Assembly: GCF_027580225.2 (NCBI RefSeq)
Contig: NC_073340.2
Span: 36,056,001-36,120,000, forward strand
Length of the DNA: 64,000 nucleotides
Direction: 5' to 3'
DNA from: Misgurnus anguillicaudatus
Lineage: Eukaryota > Chordata > Actinopteri > Cypriniformes > Cobitidae
Shown: piece by piece, positions 34,814 to 48,294 of the stretch
Layout of the letters: each line of letters starts with the position of its first letter
Position numbering within the stretch: the stretch's first letter is position 1
Notes under the pieces: generated by a model
What the model was told of the DNA's origin: nothing
Databases searched by the model: none
What the model saw: only the letters and a program-made list of their open reading frames with translations
Translations under genes and position numbers: made by a program

Positions 34814-37800
34814 TCTCCTCCCCTGACCATTGGGAAACTGTCAGAGTACCCAAGGGGTCATTTTGGGTGGACATCTTTGGTCTCCATACGTCCTTGTAAT
34901 TGTAACAGTCTTTTTTTAAGATGAACACCTGTAATGTTAAACAATGCCTGCAGATATCAAAGCAGGAACTTAACTGTGCTGAACAGGTGTCTGTGATGGA
35001 CAGAATCTCTGTGGTTCTCGTAGTTAGATTTTCTCTCAACTGGATCTGGTTGAAATTTGTTGTACAAAGTCCATTGTGTCAGCCAAACGCATGTGCTCTG
35101 TTCATGGAAGCTGTCTCCTCTCACCATTTAGAAGCATTTGTCTCTAATGGGGTCCTCCCCTGGATATTTTCCTGACCTTTTGAACAGTCCTCTGTTACCT
35201 ATTGGCAGAAGGTATTTTTTGATAGAAAAGTCAGACCTCCGTAGGTGAAGGAATTCCTCACACTGAGAATGCACCACTGTATGAGAGGGAATTGGAATAT
35301 AATACACATGACCATGAAATGACTGAACACTGATGAACTTGACTTTCCTTGGAAGGAAATAGTTGTGAATGATTACAATAACACATGACATTATAAGATG
35401 TTTCATGATATTGGTGCGAATGGTAAATAAGGTCTCCTTTCCTTTTTCAAAATAATTTGTCCCAAAAGGTGATCCCATTACCAAACTCTTCACTACTATG
35501 CATATTGAACATAGAGTGGAATTTTGATATAATCTGTGTATTTTAAAGGGAGAGTGGCAAAAGTTATTTTAACTAGCATATTTACCAGTGGTATACAATA
35601 CATCATTAAAGCATATAATAACAATACCATTCAAATATAATACAAATAAATGTAAATTATATGTATATAAAATACAGATATTTATACTAAAGTATATATA
35701 ATATGATATATTTATAATTTTAATAATAATAGAATTATTCAAAACCTTGAAATGCAAGTTAACCATGTATATCTAAGAATTCAATGAAGTACTTAAAACA
35801 TACCTAGACAACTTAAACTTAAATCAAGATTTCAATGAAGTAACTTAAAACATACCCAGACAACTTAAACTTAAATCAAATAATTTCTGAATTTCTTATT
35901 TATCCATTGTCAATAATTCTTTGCATGTTGTCAAATAATTCTTTACATATATGTTGGTTTAGTCACATTCAATGGTAAGGTGTCTGATTTATGTGATTGA
36001 TCATTAGAAGTGCCAGCACTTCAAATATAACCATTTTTTAAAGTTTGAAATGTTCAGACATGTCTGCAGCCATGCTAGCCATTTCATTCTTCACTTACTT
36101 ATTTTAATCTGAAATAGGTCTTATGTAATCAATTAATAGTTCTTATTTTACCTGTATTTGTACAATCAGAGACAAAACAATTGATGTGTGACTATAACCA
36201 TACATATGTTCCATGCACACTGAAATGTTTCATGTAGTTCAAGAGAAAATTGACCCAATAGTTTATATTACCATGAAATTAAAATCATAAGTTGACCTTT
36301 AATTTTCTCTCCTATGTGTGAGATGCTAAATGGGTTTGCATGTATGACAAACTCTAGAGTTTGGATTCTAAGTCATTTATCATAAATATGTGTGATGGTT
36401 TAAGCCTGGATAGTTTTAAAACTTATACCAGGTTGCAGTGTTATGTTGTTGCAATGGTGAAAATATGTGCATTACATGTTCATGCCTGGAAGTGGGTGGA
36501 TTCTAACCTAAAGTAATCTGTGTTGCACAATTTTAGTTCCGATGCTACATCGGGAGGTCATATAATGAATATAGTAGTTTATTACTGTGAGATGTGTATG
36601 ACCCCTCAAAGCATTATCACACCCACCTCCTGCATTTTAGATTTGTGCCTGTATTTGGGCTCAGACACGTCTCTAGTGTCAGGACTCTTAAGGAGTCATA
36701 GTAATCCACCTGAAAGGAAAAAAGTTAAGATAACAAACAAAGAAACATTAATTTCTAAAATTTTGGGCAATTTGCATTAAAACATGGCATCATCTTTAGT
36801 TTAAAATGATGTCACTATCACACAGTTATCAATGACAGCAATGCATTAGGGTGTAAATTCTTCCTGGTAAGAAGATTTGTATCATTACTTTCTGCAAATT
36901 AATTTCAGAGGCCAGATTAAGTTGGGAATTTTCTGTTATATTTGACTATGTTGTTTCAGTATAGTCTGAGTGTGTATAGCACCATAAACTGCACTTGCAT
37001 TTAAACTGTGAGCATAAGAAGTCCCAGTTTTGCTGGGGAAATTTTTGGATTAACTTTTTAATCTTAAACTTAAATGGCTTTACTCTGAGTTGTTCTCAGT
37101 ACCGTCAGCTCACATGTTTAACTGCTGTGATGTCTGTTTATGGTACACACTATTAAACTTTTCAATCTCTGTGACCTGTAGGACTGTAATTTCTGATGAT
37201 TTAACATTTCCCACAGTTTTAACCAACTATAAAAGTACATTGACTGATCAGATTCAGTTTAAATTGATGTTTCCAACTTATAAAAGAGTTGTTTGGTTTG
37301 CTATCTTGTGCCATGATATTATCAGTGTTCCTGCAAAGCAAAAAACAAAGCCAAACAAACAAAGCCAAACAACAACAAACAAACAACACTAAACAACAAC
37401 AAACAACAATAAACAACAAAACGAACAACAAGCAAAAGCATACACATACCCCCGTTTTGGCACGAGATAGTGGACCAAATAAATCTGAATCTAAATATTC
37501 CCTGGGCCTTTTTGTGGGTCTTAATCATGTAAGTTTGAAATGCATGTACTGCATCATTTTTCACCATATTAGGCCTGTCTGGCCATTATAATATAATATA
37601 TATTATAATGTCATTATAATATAAATTACATTATATTAAAAATAATATTAATTAAAATAAATGTTATAACTGGTCTCAAGGGCTTCTAGAATGATGGTAC
37701 TTTTGCAAAATTGAGAACACATTTCTGTGAATTGACCCTGCAGTAGCAGCTGCATTACATGTCCACTAACAGCAACAGTTCTTTGTTGTTTTTAGGATGC

Positions 37801-39837
37801 AATGCACCGCAGCACATGCTGGGTACAGAGCTTAACTCATTGCTCAGCTGGGGTTTTTTGTGACCCTCTGGAATTGGGCACAATTTTCTCATGTTTTAGC
37901 TGAGGTCTCATTAACTCTTCTTTAGATGTGATTCTATTTGAATATGAAAAGTAATCAATGAATAGAGCGTAAGGCACAAATTTTGCTTTAGATTTTGAAG
38001 TCATAAACTTTTAACCTGAAGACATACAGATACAGAAGTGTAAAAAGATTTTTAGCTCTGACTGATTCAATTTAAACAGGAATTCTGTATTCCTGCTGTG
38101 ACTTTAGGACTCAGCTATAATATCTATTTTTATGACTTTCACAATCTTTAGACAATTAGACAACAAATTGTTCAATAACAATTTCCACAATCTCATAGAG
38201 AAAAACTAAGCCTAAAACTTTTAACACTGATGACTACACTGTACTGTATATAATGATGTTAATTGTGGCCTTAAATCACTTTGATTGATTCACAGAAAAC
38301 AATGATGTATTTTATTTGTTACAACCAAGCTAACATATTTCCCTTGAAACAAGGAGAAACAGCAGATCTTTTCTGAGAGGGGGTTTAAGCCCTTTGATCT
38401 CAGTGGTGAAACTTTCTCAGTGAGATAAGATCACATGTGTTTTATTGACCATTTTAGCAGTTTCATCATTATCTAGATCTGCATCATTCAAAGCTTTCGC
38501 TCAATTGACCTTATTTACATAATGATAAATCCTGCATTAATAAAGGAATTGTAACAAAACTTCCTGGTTCCATTTTATCTACACTTATCTCCCTATTTGC
38601 TTAATATCCAACATTTAGTTCCACTCTGCATGCACTGTACCTCTAACACCAAGAATTATGACTTCAATTATTTACACTTCAATCTCTCCTTCATTCAACA
38701 TAATTTCAATTATCTCCTTATCTATTCATGTATAGTATGTAAAATGTATAGTTTACTGCATTTAATGATCCTATAAAGATTAATACGAACATTTGCTCTT
38801 GTCATATCAATCATGTAAACCTGAAATTCACTTCTCATATGCAAACACCTTAACTTACACTGTAGTTTAAATGTATATAACATCCTTTATTTAAGTTAAT
38901 TCTTGCTCTGAAGGATTTTGTTCCTTTAAATGTTGCACATGTGCTGTGAACAACATAAAATCTCATACAGAGAGTTCAATAGTTATCACTGTATTAATTC
39001 AATGTTTACCCTTATTTGAGAACCAGAATAAAATTTGGAAGATGTTAATCCATTTTAAGTTAATCTTTTGTTGCTTTAACAAACAAAAGATCTTTAATTT
39101 GCTAACAAAGGGACTTTATTCTCATCTACACTACTGTTGTCATGCTGTGTATTTCCATTAACAGAGTTATTATCGCCTGTTTTGCGCTGGTGTGTTTACA
39201 TACGTGGACGCATTGACTTGGGCACGGAGTTTTGTCATCCGACTGGACTTTTATTATTCACGGATATTCGCTAATAACTTACTTTACGGGTTTCAGATAT
39301 AGTTGCGAGATCGTCCCACAACGCAAATACATAATCGCCACGGCGATGTTTCCACATTTAGACTCAAATTTACGACTTTGCGTAATGTACCACGATAACA
39401 TTTAGTCATTAGTCCATGTAATATTCACTCCTACTGAGTGTAAACACAGGAGATGATGTTTGAATCGAAGCGCGAGGAAATATATTATTTCCCTATCCGC
39501 AATGTTATTATTTCTCTGACAGCTGTGTTGTTATTCAAATTTTCATGCCTAGACGGATTTCTCCGGACTTTCAATGGGAGTTTAACGTCCCATTCTACAA
39601 CATACGGGTGCGTTTATGTTCACCCTCAACATTTCTAATAGGCAAATAAAATCAACTTACCAACACAGCTGCAGACAGAAAGGTAGACGTTTAAAACTCC
39701 TATTTTGCGATGAATGGAATACTCTGTTATGGTTGAAATGTCGCGCTGGAAAGCTTCCTGGAATACCACGTCACTTGTTCGGGTGTACTACGTCATCACG
39801 TCCCGTGGTATACGTCATCACGTCGGGGTCACCAAGC

Positions 39838-41147
39838 TGTAAGGTACCACCCACAAGCCCAACGACGGATGCAAGTGGAGTGGGTGAGGGGTCTCGTGTT
39901 CGCTCCTTCCTCAGCGCTTCTATAATAATAATTCCATTTATTAGGTTTCCATTTATTTATTTTACCTCGGTAGTTAAATTATAATCTGACTCCAATTTAT
40001 AAAAGATCAATATTATTCTGATGCTGATCATAATTTATATTTATCATTATTATGTTTTCATTCTCTTCATTATTTAAATATACATAGAGAATAAGTTATA
40101 ATCCTGAAGGTGCTAAGGCAGTTCCATACAGCTGGGCGTAGAGGCATTCTCCTTCTTACTTAAATTAAAAGTAGAGGTTTCTCCAAAACACATTGAAAAT
40201 AAGAGGATCCATCTATAGTTTAGGTTGAGGCATTTCTCCATCCAACCTATAAAGTGAGGCAATTATACACATCATATTTTCAATAGAGGCAATTTTCCTA
40301 ATCTAGGCCCCCTTCGGTATCTTTCTCTTAAATACTTAGAATACAAGAAAAGACTTGACAAGTTTCAAACTGAGTAAAGATTAACAATTTATTTTGCCAG
40401 GCAGGTTACACTTAAATCAATAATTTGGTTATTCAAATCAATCAATTACAAATATATCAAAACATTCACTAAAAGATCAGCATAGAAAAATGAACGTTTC
40501 ACAAGATTCAAATCATACCTGGCAATTAAAGACACACAAAGTGGTCTAGGAAGATTCTTGTTAAAGATGTCTTCCATAATGTTGAATACACACACCCAAA
40601 GTGTGGGGAAGATTCTTGCTAAAGAATGCCTCCCAGAGTCTCTTGCCAAGCCACCTTATATACACAGAATGAGACAAAGAATAATAAAATCTCAAAACAG
40701 GATTTGGTTGGTCGGTTCTCGTGACCTGAAGGAGCACCAAATGGGACTGTTAACCATCTGTAATCTAGATCTCCTCATGAGTTGACACCCATCAAAGGAG
40801 TACAGATTATGTCTTAAGTTTTAAACTTTGATATACTTTTTCTTAGCATTATAGAAATTAGACCTTTTTAACCATCGCACCATGACCTTTAAAACAACAC
40901 CAAACATGAAGTTGAAACCTTTGTAGCATCACAACATATGATATACCCAATGTTACATGTGTTTAGTATATTTCCAGTAACCAAAACCTTAAAGGAGAAG
41001 AGAGAGGGGGTGAAATACAGATCAGTTCCTGTGTATCCGTGACCCCTGTGGAGAGAGACAACACGTCTCTCAAAAATAGACACAGAATGTGTTTTTTATT
41101 GTTTTATGGTCCAGCTCCAAAACCAAAACTTGTCCACCTGTCCTACA
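39838..41147 (-). repeat. LTR 3 of the tandem retroelement (5' LTR in element orientation)
   Basis: 1310 bp. Its right end TCCTACA is followed by the outer CCTG duplication and unrelated flank. The primer binding site lies just inside its left end (39834-39817). Confidence 0.85.
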
Positions 41148-41420
41148 CCTGTGTTGCCCTCGTTAAGTTTCCCTATTTAATCTCCTCTTGCTCTTGTCTT
41201 GTGCTGGTTCATTGTGTTTCTTGCAGTCATTATTATTCAGCAATGTTTCATCTTAGTCAAGTTCATCATGTTTAGTCAGTGTTCGTATATCTTGCTTAAT
41301 GTTGAGTTGCCCCCTGGTGGGTTTTTTGTTTCATGTTTCATGTTAATAAATGTTATATGTTCACTGTGTATATATCATCTGTGCTTGGGTTCTCTTGTTC
41401 CCCGTCTCAATCTTCACACA

Positions 41421-43068
41421 AACACAAGACAGATTTTTTAGTCGTGTATTTAACACAATTAACTCATTCACCGCCATTGACGAGTTATCTCGTCATTTAT
41501 GAGTTCATATTTAACTAATAAATGTGCCTTTCTGGACGAATTTCAAAGTGAAAGTGTAATACCGCTTTTATCAGCAGTGTTTGAAAGGCACAAGGCTGAA
41601 ATCTTTTCTGTTTTGAATGTGTGGTTCACAGTTTTGACAGCAGTGTGTTAGCATTTGAACAAAGTGCTGTAAATCCACAGTGATGTCCAGGTTGTGTTTA
41701 AAGTCATGGGATAAGTGTGTAGAGTTTTGAAAACAGTGTTCAAGCAATGAAAAACGAACTAGAGTTTGGTCCACATGAACTGCTGCTGTGCAGACTGTAG
41801 TTAGAGTTTTGCACATGTGACTCCAGTTGTGATCACTGTCGTTTAGCAATCGAACAAAAACTGTAATTCAGTTTATTGAAAGGAAACTCACACCAGATTT
41901 AGATATAATCACCATTATTACATTTTACTCCTCCAGATGCATTACTCAAAAATATAGCATTATTTATTCACAAATATGTGGCATATTTATAAAAGAAACA
42001 TTTGTCATGATTTCGGTCTTACTGGCTGCTGTGTTTTGTTTCCCTGTGTTTGTGTTTTGTGTTGACAGCTTCACACGTGCACATCTCTCACATGGGTGTC
42101 ATCAGTGTGATTTCCTTAAAGTCCCCTGTTGTTTTGTAGTAACTAAAGCATCAGAATAACTTCATGTCAAATGAACAGGAGAAATATGCGGTTACTTCCG
42201 AAAACAAAAGCAGATAAAATGCTACTAAGCAACTTCAAAGTCAAGTTTCCAGGTGATATAAATGAAGTTTACAGGTAATCGTTTAAGCTGGTTGATCAAG
42301 ATTCCTCCAGACTTACACGACTCTATACATCACCAAGAGACTATTTGTTTTTAAGTTTGCATCGACAAATTTGTTTTGTAGCTTTTATCCAACTGTTGAC
42401 AGACTGACAGACTTTTATAGATAGACAAAATGTCTATAAAATAGTTTGTTTATTTGTTATTTAAATCTGAAACTAAAATGAATGATATTGTATAAGTTTC
42501 CCTTCATCAGATCAAAGTGTTATAACATTACAAGATCATTGTTTTACTCGCTATGAAAAGAATATTTAATCCATTTTAACATCATTGTTTAAAAATGAAA
42601 GATGAAGAAAATTTCTCTCTTCTGTCAGTAGCATCGCCATGAAAAATAATAAAACCACAGATTGTACAGAAGTAATAATGACTACATGATGATCAATATT
42701 ATTAATGTTCTTTATTCCTAAAAGAAAAGATTTAAAGACAAAACTAGAGAAACCTTCATGCAGTTATGATGCAGAAAAACTGATAAGAGATCAAAGATCT
42801 TCATCTACAGCATCAGACTCTTTTAAGATCTTCTGCATGATTTGAACAAACACGAGTCTGATGATCCCTATTCCTGTACTTCATCTGAAAGTTAATGCAT
42901 TATAAAATAATTCAAATCTTATTTCATATATATGTCACTATTATTGATTATAATTGCTTAGTTACAAAATAAAGAAAATTAAGAAACCTTTAGAAAGTTA
43001 TGATCAGAGTCACATTAATTAAAATGAGATTAAATGATATGTTAATGTTATTCATGTTTTCTAGAAAT
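41421..43068. other. Intergenic, downstream of copy C
   Basis: Contains the piggyBac-like end at 41457 and copy B-like 3' flank (42790-43068 resembles 9800-10060, including AGATCTTCTGCATGA). No gene seen. Confidence 0.5.
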
Positions 43069-45089
43069 CTACTGAAGGAAGGTGAAAAAACTCATGAGAG
43101 AAACAAACAACACCATCAGAGAACGACACAGACACGCAGCTCCAGACTTCCTTATTCGATTTGAGATATCTGTAAAGAGGAAATATAAAGGTCAAATGTT
43201 ATTCATCCACACATAAAATAAATCAGAAAATCATCTGAAATATTCACCTGTTTCTCCATCAGACCCAATCAGAGGACCCATGGAGATGGAGGAACTGTCT
43301 TGGAAATCTAGAGACCTGCGAGCCCTTCGCTGATATCCAGAGACACAGGACTGAAAAAGAGAGAGAGATTAAATATATATCACCTTATACATGTGTTACG
43401 TCCTTGAAGACGTTTATTATTTTGTTAAAGGTGGTGTTTTTATTTTATCATTGATAATGTGCTGTTTTCTCCTGTTTGTTTTCCACTCCTCCCACTGTCT
43501 GCTTGCAGGGTAAGCAGTGCCACCTGAAAATCATCAGTGTGCTCGTTAAGGAGACTATTTAATCCTGAGTTCTCCAGGCCCAGAGTGTGAGAGAGAGAAA
43601 GGCTGGAGGTGTTCCTGGTCTGCACTCTGAGGTCCCAACGCAAAAGCAGTGGTTTTCTTCAGTGTTGTATAAATGTAGTAGTAGTAGTAGGTGATCCTAA
43701 CTTAAAGAGTTGTGTGAATTTCATGTTTACCATGTGCAGCATTACCCTAAAGTGCTAAAAGTTGTTTAAAAGGGCTGGTGAGCCTGAAAATAGTTGTGAT
43801 TCAGAATAGTTATCATTTTGTTTGTTTGCTTCTGTTTAGGAACTATACTTTGTACTGTTTAACAAAGACTTGACCCTATTGAAGGAGGGAGAAGCCATTC
43901 ACTTTTAGTTTTAATCCTTTTCTCCTGTTTAATTTTTAGAGAGGGAGTCAGGGAAGTACATTGTTTTTTTGTTTGTGTTAATTTATTTTTGTTCTAAAGG
44001 GAAGGCAGAGGTTTAAAATTAGGAAGACTCTTTTTTTTGTTTGTTATTTTGGCTGTATCCTTCAAGTTTTGCTTTAAGCCCTGAATACCTAAAAAAATAA
44101 AAAAAATCAATTTGGGCTTTAATCCTGACTTGTGTTTTCTTTTAACTGAGTGTGTGCCTTGGGACCTAGAGCCAGAGGTCTCTCTCTCTCTTCACCAAAA
44201 ACAGTTACCTTCCCCAACCCCTAGACCATGGGGGAAACGTAACACATGTCAAATTAATGTTTACCAGAGAAACATTATAAACTACTCAGTATCAGAAGCA
44301 TTACAGTACATAAGTTCTGCTAAAGTTTATAAACTCACAGTTGTGCAGTTATTGTTGGCCAGACAAAGATGAACAGCACAGTGCAGGTAAAGTTTAGTGG
44401 AGTCTGCGCTGAAGACAAACATCCTGAAGGAGAAACGGCTGGATGTTGAGTTACCATTCTGAAGAATCTTCACGGTGTTATCATGTGGATTTGGACACCT
44501 GAGGATAAGGAGAATTATTTATTTAACCCAATATCTTTAAACACGTTACAGCAAACACAAAGAAATGTTTGTCTCTTACTCTCCAGTGATGAGATCCCAG
44601 CGCAGACTGTAATCTGGATCATTCACAGGTGTAGCCCAACATGTGTCAATCACTGTCACCAACTGTCGACTGTCAACCCCATCAACACGAACCTCAACAA
44701 AAATCTCCTGGTTGAGGTCTGCATTCACACTACCATTGAAGGGCTGAGAGAACCCAACATCCTTATATGGGATCATTCGGACCTGATACATCCCATGACC
44801 AGCAGGAAGGGGCTTGTACACCATGCTGGGAAAATAACAACATAGATCAGTTATAATGCGATATAGTTGTGTGTCATTCTTCTATATTGACTGTCTTAAA
44901 TATGTGTAGCAAAGTAGATATGGAGTCTCACGTCTCCACTGGGTTGATTTCTATCATAGAAAGTGTTTGGAATTGTGGGTAAGCACAGCTGAAAGATATC
45001 TGAAGATTTCTCTCTCTGCTGATGACGTCTCCAGATGACTGACGTCCACTCAGAATAAAGTTCTCATAAATGATATCAGTGCCATTGGC
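43069..45089 (-). CDS. GP2/uromodulin-like copy C, ZP-domain 3' half only
   Basis: Five intact coding exons: 45089-44932 (ANGTDIIYENFILSGRQSSG), 44825-44580 (PFNGSVNADL, VDSRQLVTVIDTCWATP), 44498-44339 (FRMFVFSADSTKLYLHCAVH; one codon shorter than copy B), 43350-43248 (YQRRARRSLDFQDSSS) and 43169-43069 (hydrophobic tail, TAG). The total is 768 nt with no stops or frame breaks, and phases match copy B. The first ZP-N exon, EGF and D8C exons are not found to the right within the window; similarity to copy B's upstream intron stops near 45160. It may be a truncated duplicate kept open by recency, or it may use 5' exons beyond 64000. A solo LTR occupies the third intron. Confidence 0.75.
43394..44244 (+). 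mobile_element. Solo LTR in copy C intron
   Basis: 851 bp starting TGTTACG and ending CGTAACA, flanked by 4-bp duplication CATG (43390-43393 and 44245-44248). An AATAAA signal near 44094 and a T-rich U3-like body fit an LTR read on the plus strand. There is no internal region or second LTR. The corresponding intron of copy B (10543-10353) lacks it. Confidence 0.8.
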
Positions 45090-45475
45090 CTGTGAATTAC
45101 AAACATATACATTTAGATATTAATATAAATCAATCAACTATAATAAACATTTATTCAAATAAAACACACAGTGGTAAACTATGAACTACTGAATATAGTC
45201 GGGCTGAGGGGGATGGCAAAAAATGTATATGTATATGTACATGTGTAAATGATTCACAATAACGATTAGAAGTAAATGTCCTTTTATTATAAACTTGCAA
45301 GATATTATATTATTTATTAATTAATATTACCTTATATTATATTATATTTACTATATTTCTTTCATCCACTTTTATCTACTTATAGTATATATAGTCAACT
45401 GAAATTAAATTTAATTTAGTAAATAATTTACTTTAGTCAACAAGAAGTCAATAATTCAGATTACTGAGGATAAGT

Positions 45476-46079
45476 TTTAAAGGAATAGTCTATCCTTTTT
45501 CCATATTAAACTATGTTATTACCTTAACTAAGAAGAGTTGATACATACCTCTATCATCTTAGTGTGTGCACTTCATCGTTGTGGCGCGCGGTGACACCCC
45601 GATAGCACCCAGCCCAGCCCCACCCATTCAATGGCACCAAACAGAGATAAAGTTAGAAGTGACCAAACACATCAACGCCCCTCCCGTTCAAGACGAGCAG
45701 TCACACGAGCAAGCATGGTGGCACAAAACAAAACGCAGCGCATCTCTAAGCAGACTCAAAATGGCAACCATACTGTACGGCGGAATAGCACTTTTGGGAG
45801 TACTTTTGACTCATTATGAGGATTATAGCGGATTTTTCAGGCAAGTTGAAGTACTCCCAAAAGTGCTATTCTGCCATATAATATAGTTACCCTTTTAAAT
45901 CCGCTTAGAAATGCGCTACATTTTATTTTGTGCCACCATACTTGCTCGTATAACTACTCGTCTTAAATAGGAAAAACTTTGATGTGTTTGGTCACTTGGT
46001 CACTGTTTGGTACCATTAAATGAATGGGGCTAAGCTAAATGCTATCAAAGTGTCACCGCGCGGCACAACGATGAAGTGC
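45476..46079. repeat. Foldback MITE
   Basis: Arms 45568-45808 and 45846-46079 are inverted copies of about 80% identity (GCACTTCATCGTTGTG, GACCAAACACATCAA, CAAGTATGGTGGCACAAAA, AATAGCACTTTTGGGAGTAC). The outer left part from 45476 (AAAGGAATAGTCTA) has no partner on the right, so the right end is truncated. Confidence 0.8.
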
Positions 46080-46180
46080 AAGCATGGGTACTGGGTAATA
46101 ACAGATACATACTTATAGTGTAGGTATACTGTAACTAACGAGAAACATAACTGTTCTTACAAATAAATGTACAATATTTA

Positions 46181-46318
46181 AGCAATATCGCTCAAGTAGG
46201 AGTGTGATATAGCTCTATATCATCACGGCTGTGATTGCCTACGGCCTCGTGTCTCTGGCCTAATCACAGCCGTGATGATATAGAGCTATATCACACGACT
46301 CCGAGAGCGATATTGCTT
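46181..46318. repeat. Long hairpin repeat
   Basis: GTGTGATATAGCTCTATATC and ATCACGGCTGTGATT are mirrored across a 25-bp loop (GCCTACGGCC...), outer ends GCAATATCGC/GCGATATTGC. Confidence 0.8.
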
Positions 46319-47663
46319 TTATACAACAGTTCGACGGCACACGTTTGAAAATAGAAAACTAAAAAACAACAACGGAGTTATTTTAAAAGCCTCTTTGTTT
46401 GAGAACTACTTCTTCCGCCACGGATTTGAGGGCGGCCAGAATGACAGGTAACACTTTCGGCTGCTTTGAATCTCATAACAACTCAATGGACGGAAAAGCT
46501 GTTTCTTTATATTACTGTTTCTTGGTCACAAAGTGTAGTTTTAAGATTAGTTCAGTCGAGAATATATATGTATAATATTTAAATCTACAGTCGATTAGTA
46601 AAGATAGCGCCTGTTTGAACGTTTGCTTAGTGAGATTCGGTACGTATGAGAACCAAAGCATGAGCGGACATCAGTGTTCACTCGCCCCGCTGACCACCGC
46701 CCTCTCTGGGCTACATCTCTGACAGGGATTCCCTGGCTCTCATGTTGGCCTGATGGTCAAAAATGAGATCAAATCAGCAGTATTTGGTGTCATGATCAAA
46801 CTATTACTTGTTTTTTATTCATATTTGTCTTTTGTGTTGTTATTGTTTTGGTGCAGGGTAAAAGTGAATAAAACTATACTTGTATAATGTTACTATTGCG
46901 TTCCCATTTACTCTTAACGCGATACGAGCACTCGATTATTATTAAACTTTGTTCAAATAAATGATCAATGTCCACATTTAAAAGCTGCGGTGCTTACCTG
47001 CAGTTCCACTGTGTTTTCGCGCTCTGATAAGAGATATAGCTCCAGAAAAAAATGAGAGTTTACATTCCTCTTTCCAAGTGTTAACCCTCTGGGGTCTAAG
47101 GGGTTTTTAGGGCCCTGGCGAAGTTTTGACATGCACTGACATTTGTGCTTTTTTCAGTTGCTTTAAAACATAATAATGGCAAAAGTCTCATAAAACTGCG
47201 TTCATAACAAACTGTGCTACAATATCATATAATCAACATGTATGTACATGTTTGTATTTTTGAGAGAAAAATGTTTATGCGTGGTTTTTGAAAAAGCAAA
47301 AATTTTAAGTCACTGATATAAGTCCACAAAACTAATTCTAAACATGTTTTCCCAGGACTTTCCAAAACAGGATCTAGTAGTCTAGAGTTTTTTCTTCAAA
47401 ATGATGTGAAAATCATTCGGCCTACTCATTCACATAAAGCAAGATATTGATTTACAATTTTTAAGACACTTTTGCTTGGGAAAGGCTGTATGCGTGGAGG
47501 CGGGAATGCTCCTGAATAATCAGTGATTGACAGCTGAGAGACAAAAGGGTTGCATAATGAGCCACATAATGAGCCTTGTGGGGATGTTCAACAGGAATGT
47601 AACTTTCTCTGTAGTAAAACCATGATATGGTTTACTTTTCAATTTAAATGTAAATACACACAC

Positions 47664-47727
<64 letters not shown>
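47664..47727. repeat. (AT)n microsatellite
   Basis: About 32 uninterrupted TA units. Confidence 0.95.
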
Positions 47728-47731
<4 letters not shown>

Positions 47732-48186
47732 CCTTTTAAAAACCTTTTATAAGTGTAAGTTATCTTTTAAAAACCATAGCAGCCTAATCATGGTAAAGTG
47801 AACACAGGGTTTGTGTGCAGTAAAAAGCTCAAAAGAACAACTGCCTATCGTTGTTTGGACTCTTATTTGGGTTTTTGTAATCATTATATCATTATAGTAG
47901 AAACACAACAAGGGACAAGCATGATAAACTTGCATGATAAACAGTGTTGGGAGTAACGCATTACAAAATATAATATATTACAGTAATATATTAGTTTTTG
48001 CTGTAACGCAGTAATATAACGCATTACTAATACAATTTTGGTAATATTTTACTCGTTACAGTCTTAGTAACGAGCGCGTTACAACAATGCATTTCAAAAT
48101 TAGACTGTGTTATTTTAATTTTTTTATTTTTGACCAATGCGCGCGACCAGCATCCACACATGAAAAAGCTGCGTGTAATAGTTATG

Positions 48187-48294
48187 GCTGCGTCCCAAAC
48201 CGCATACTTCTATACTATATAGTGGGCGAAAAGCACTACTTCTCGTACTCTTTGCCTACTATATAGTATGGAAGTAGGCGGTTTGGGACGCAGC
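48187..48294. repeat. Short foldback repeat
   Basis: GCTGCGTCCCAAACCGCATACTTC at the left is mirrored by GAAGTAGGCGGTTTGGGACGCAGC at the right, with TATACTATATAG arms inward. A 108-bp near-palindrome. Confidence 0.75.

Larger units (their letters stand above)
27166..41147 (-). mobile_element. Tandem three-LTR retroelement, large and noncoding (LARD-like)
   Basis: LTRs at 27166-28475, 33504-34813 and 39838-41147, each 1310 bp (TGTA...TACA on either strand), enclose interiors 28476-33503 and 34814-39837 that are almost identical. A single 4-bp duplication CCTG flanks the whole array (27162-27165, 41148-41151). On the minus strand, three bases after the LTR, there is TGGTGACCCCGACGTGAT (39834-39817 and 33500-33483), the tRNA-Trp-type primer site known from avian sarcoma-leukosis viruses. 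AGGGGAGGAGA, a polypurine tract, abuts the other LTR edge (28486-28476, 34824-34814). I see no gag, protease, reverse transcriptase, integrase or envelope reading frame. It is therefore a non-autonomous element that reached three-LTR form by recombination. Confidence 0.85.

Noticed and set aside
45566..45886. Plus-strand 106-codon open frame
   Set aside because: Lies across the left arm and centre of a foldback MITE.
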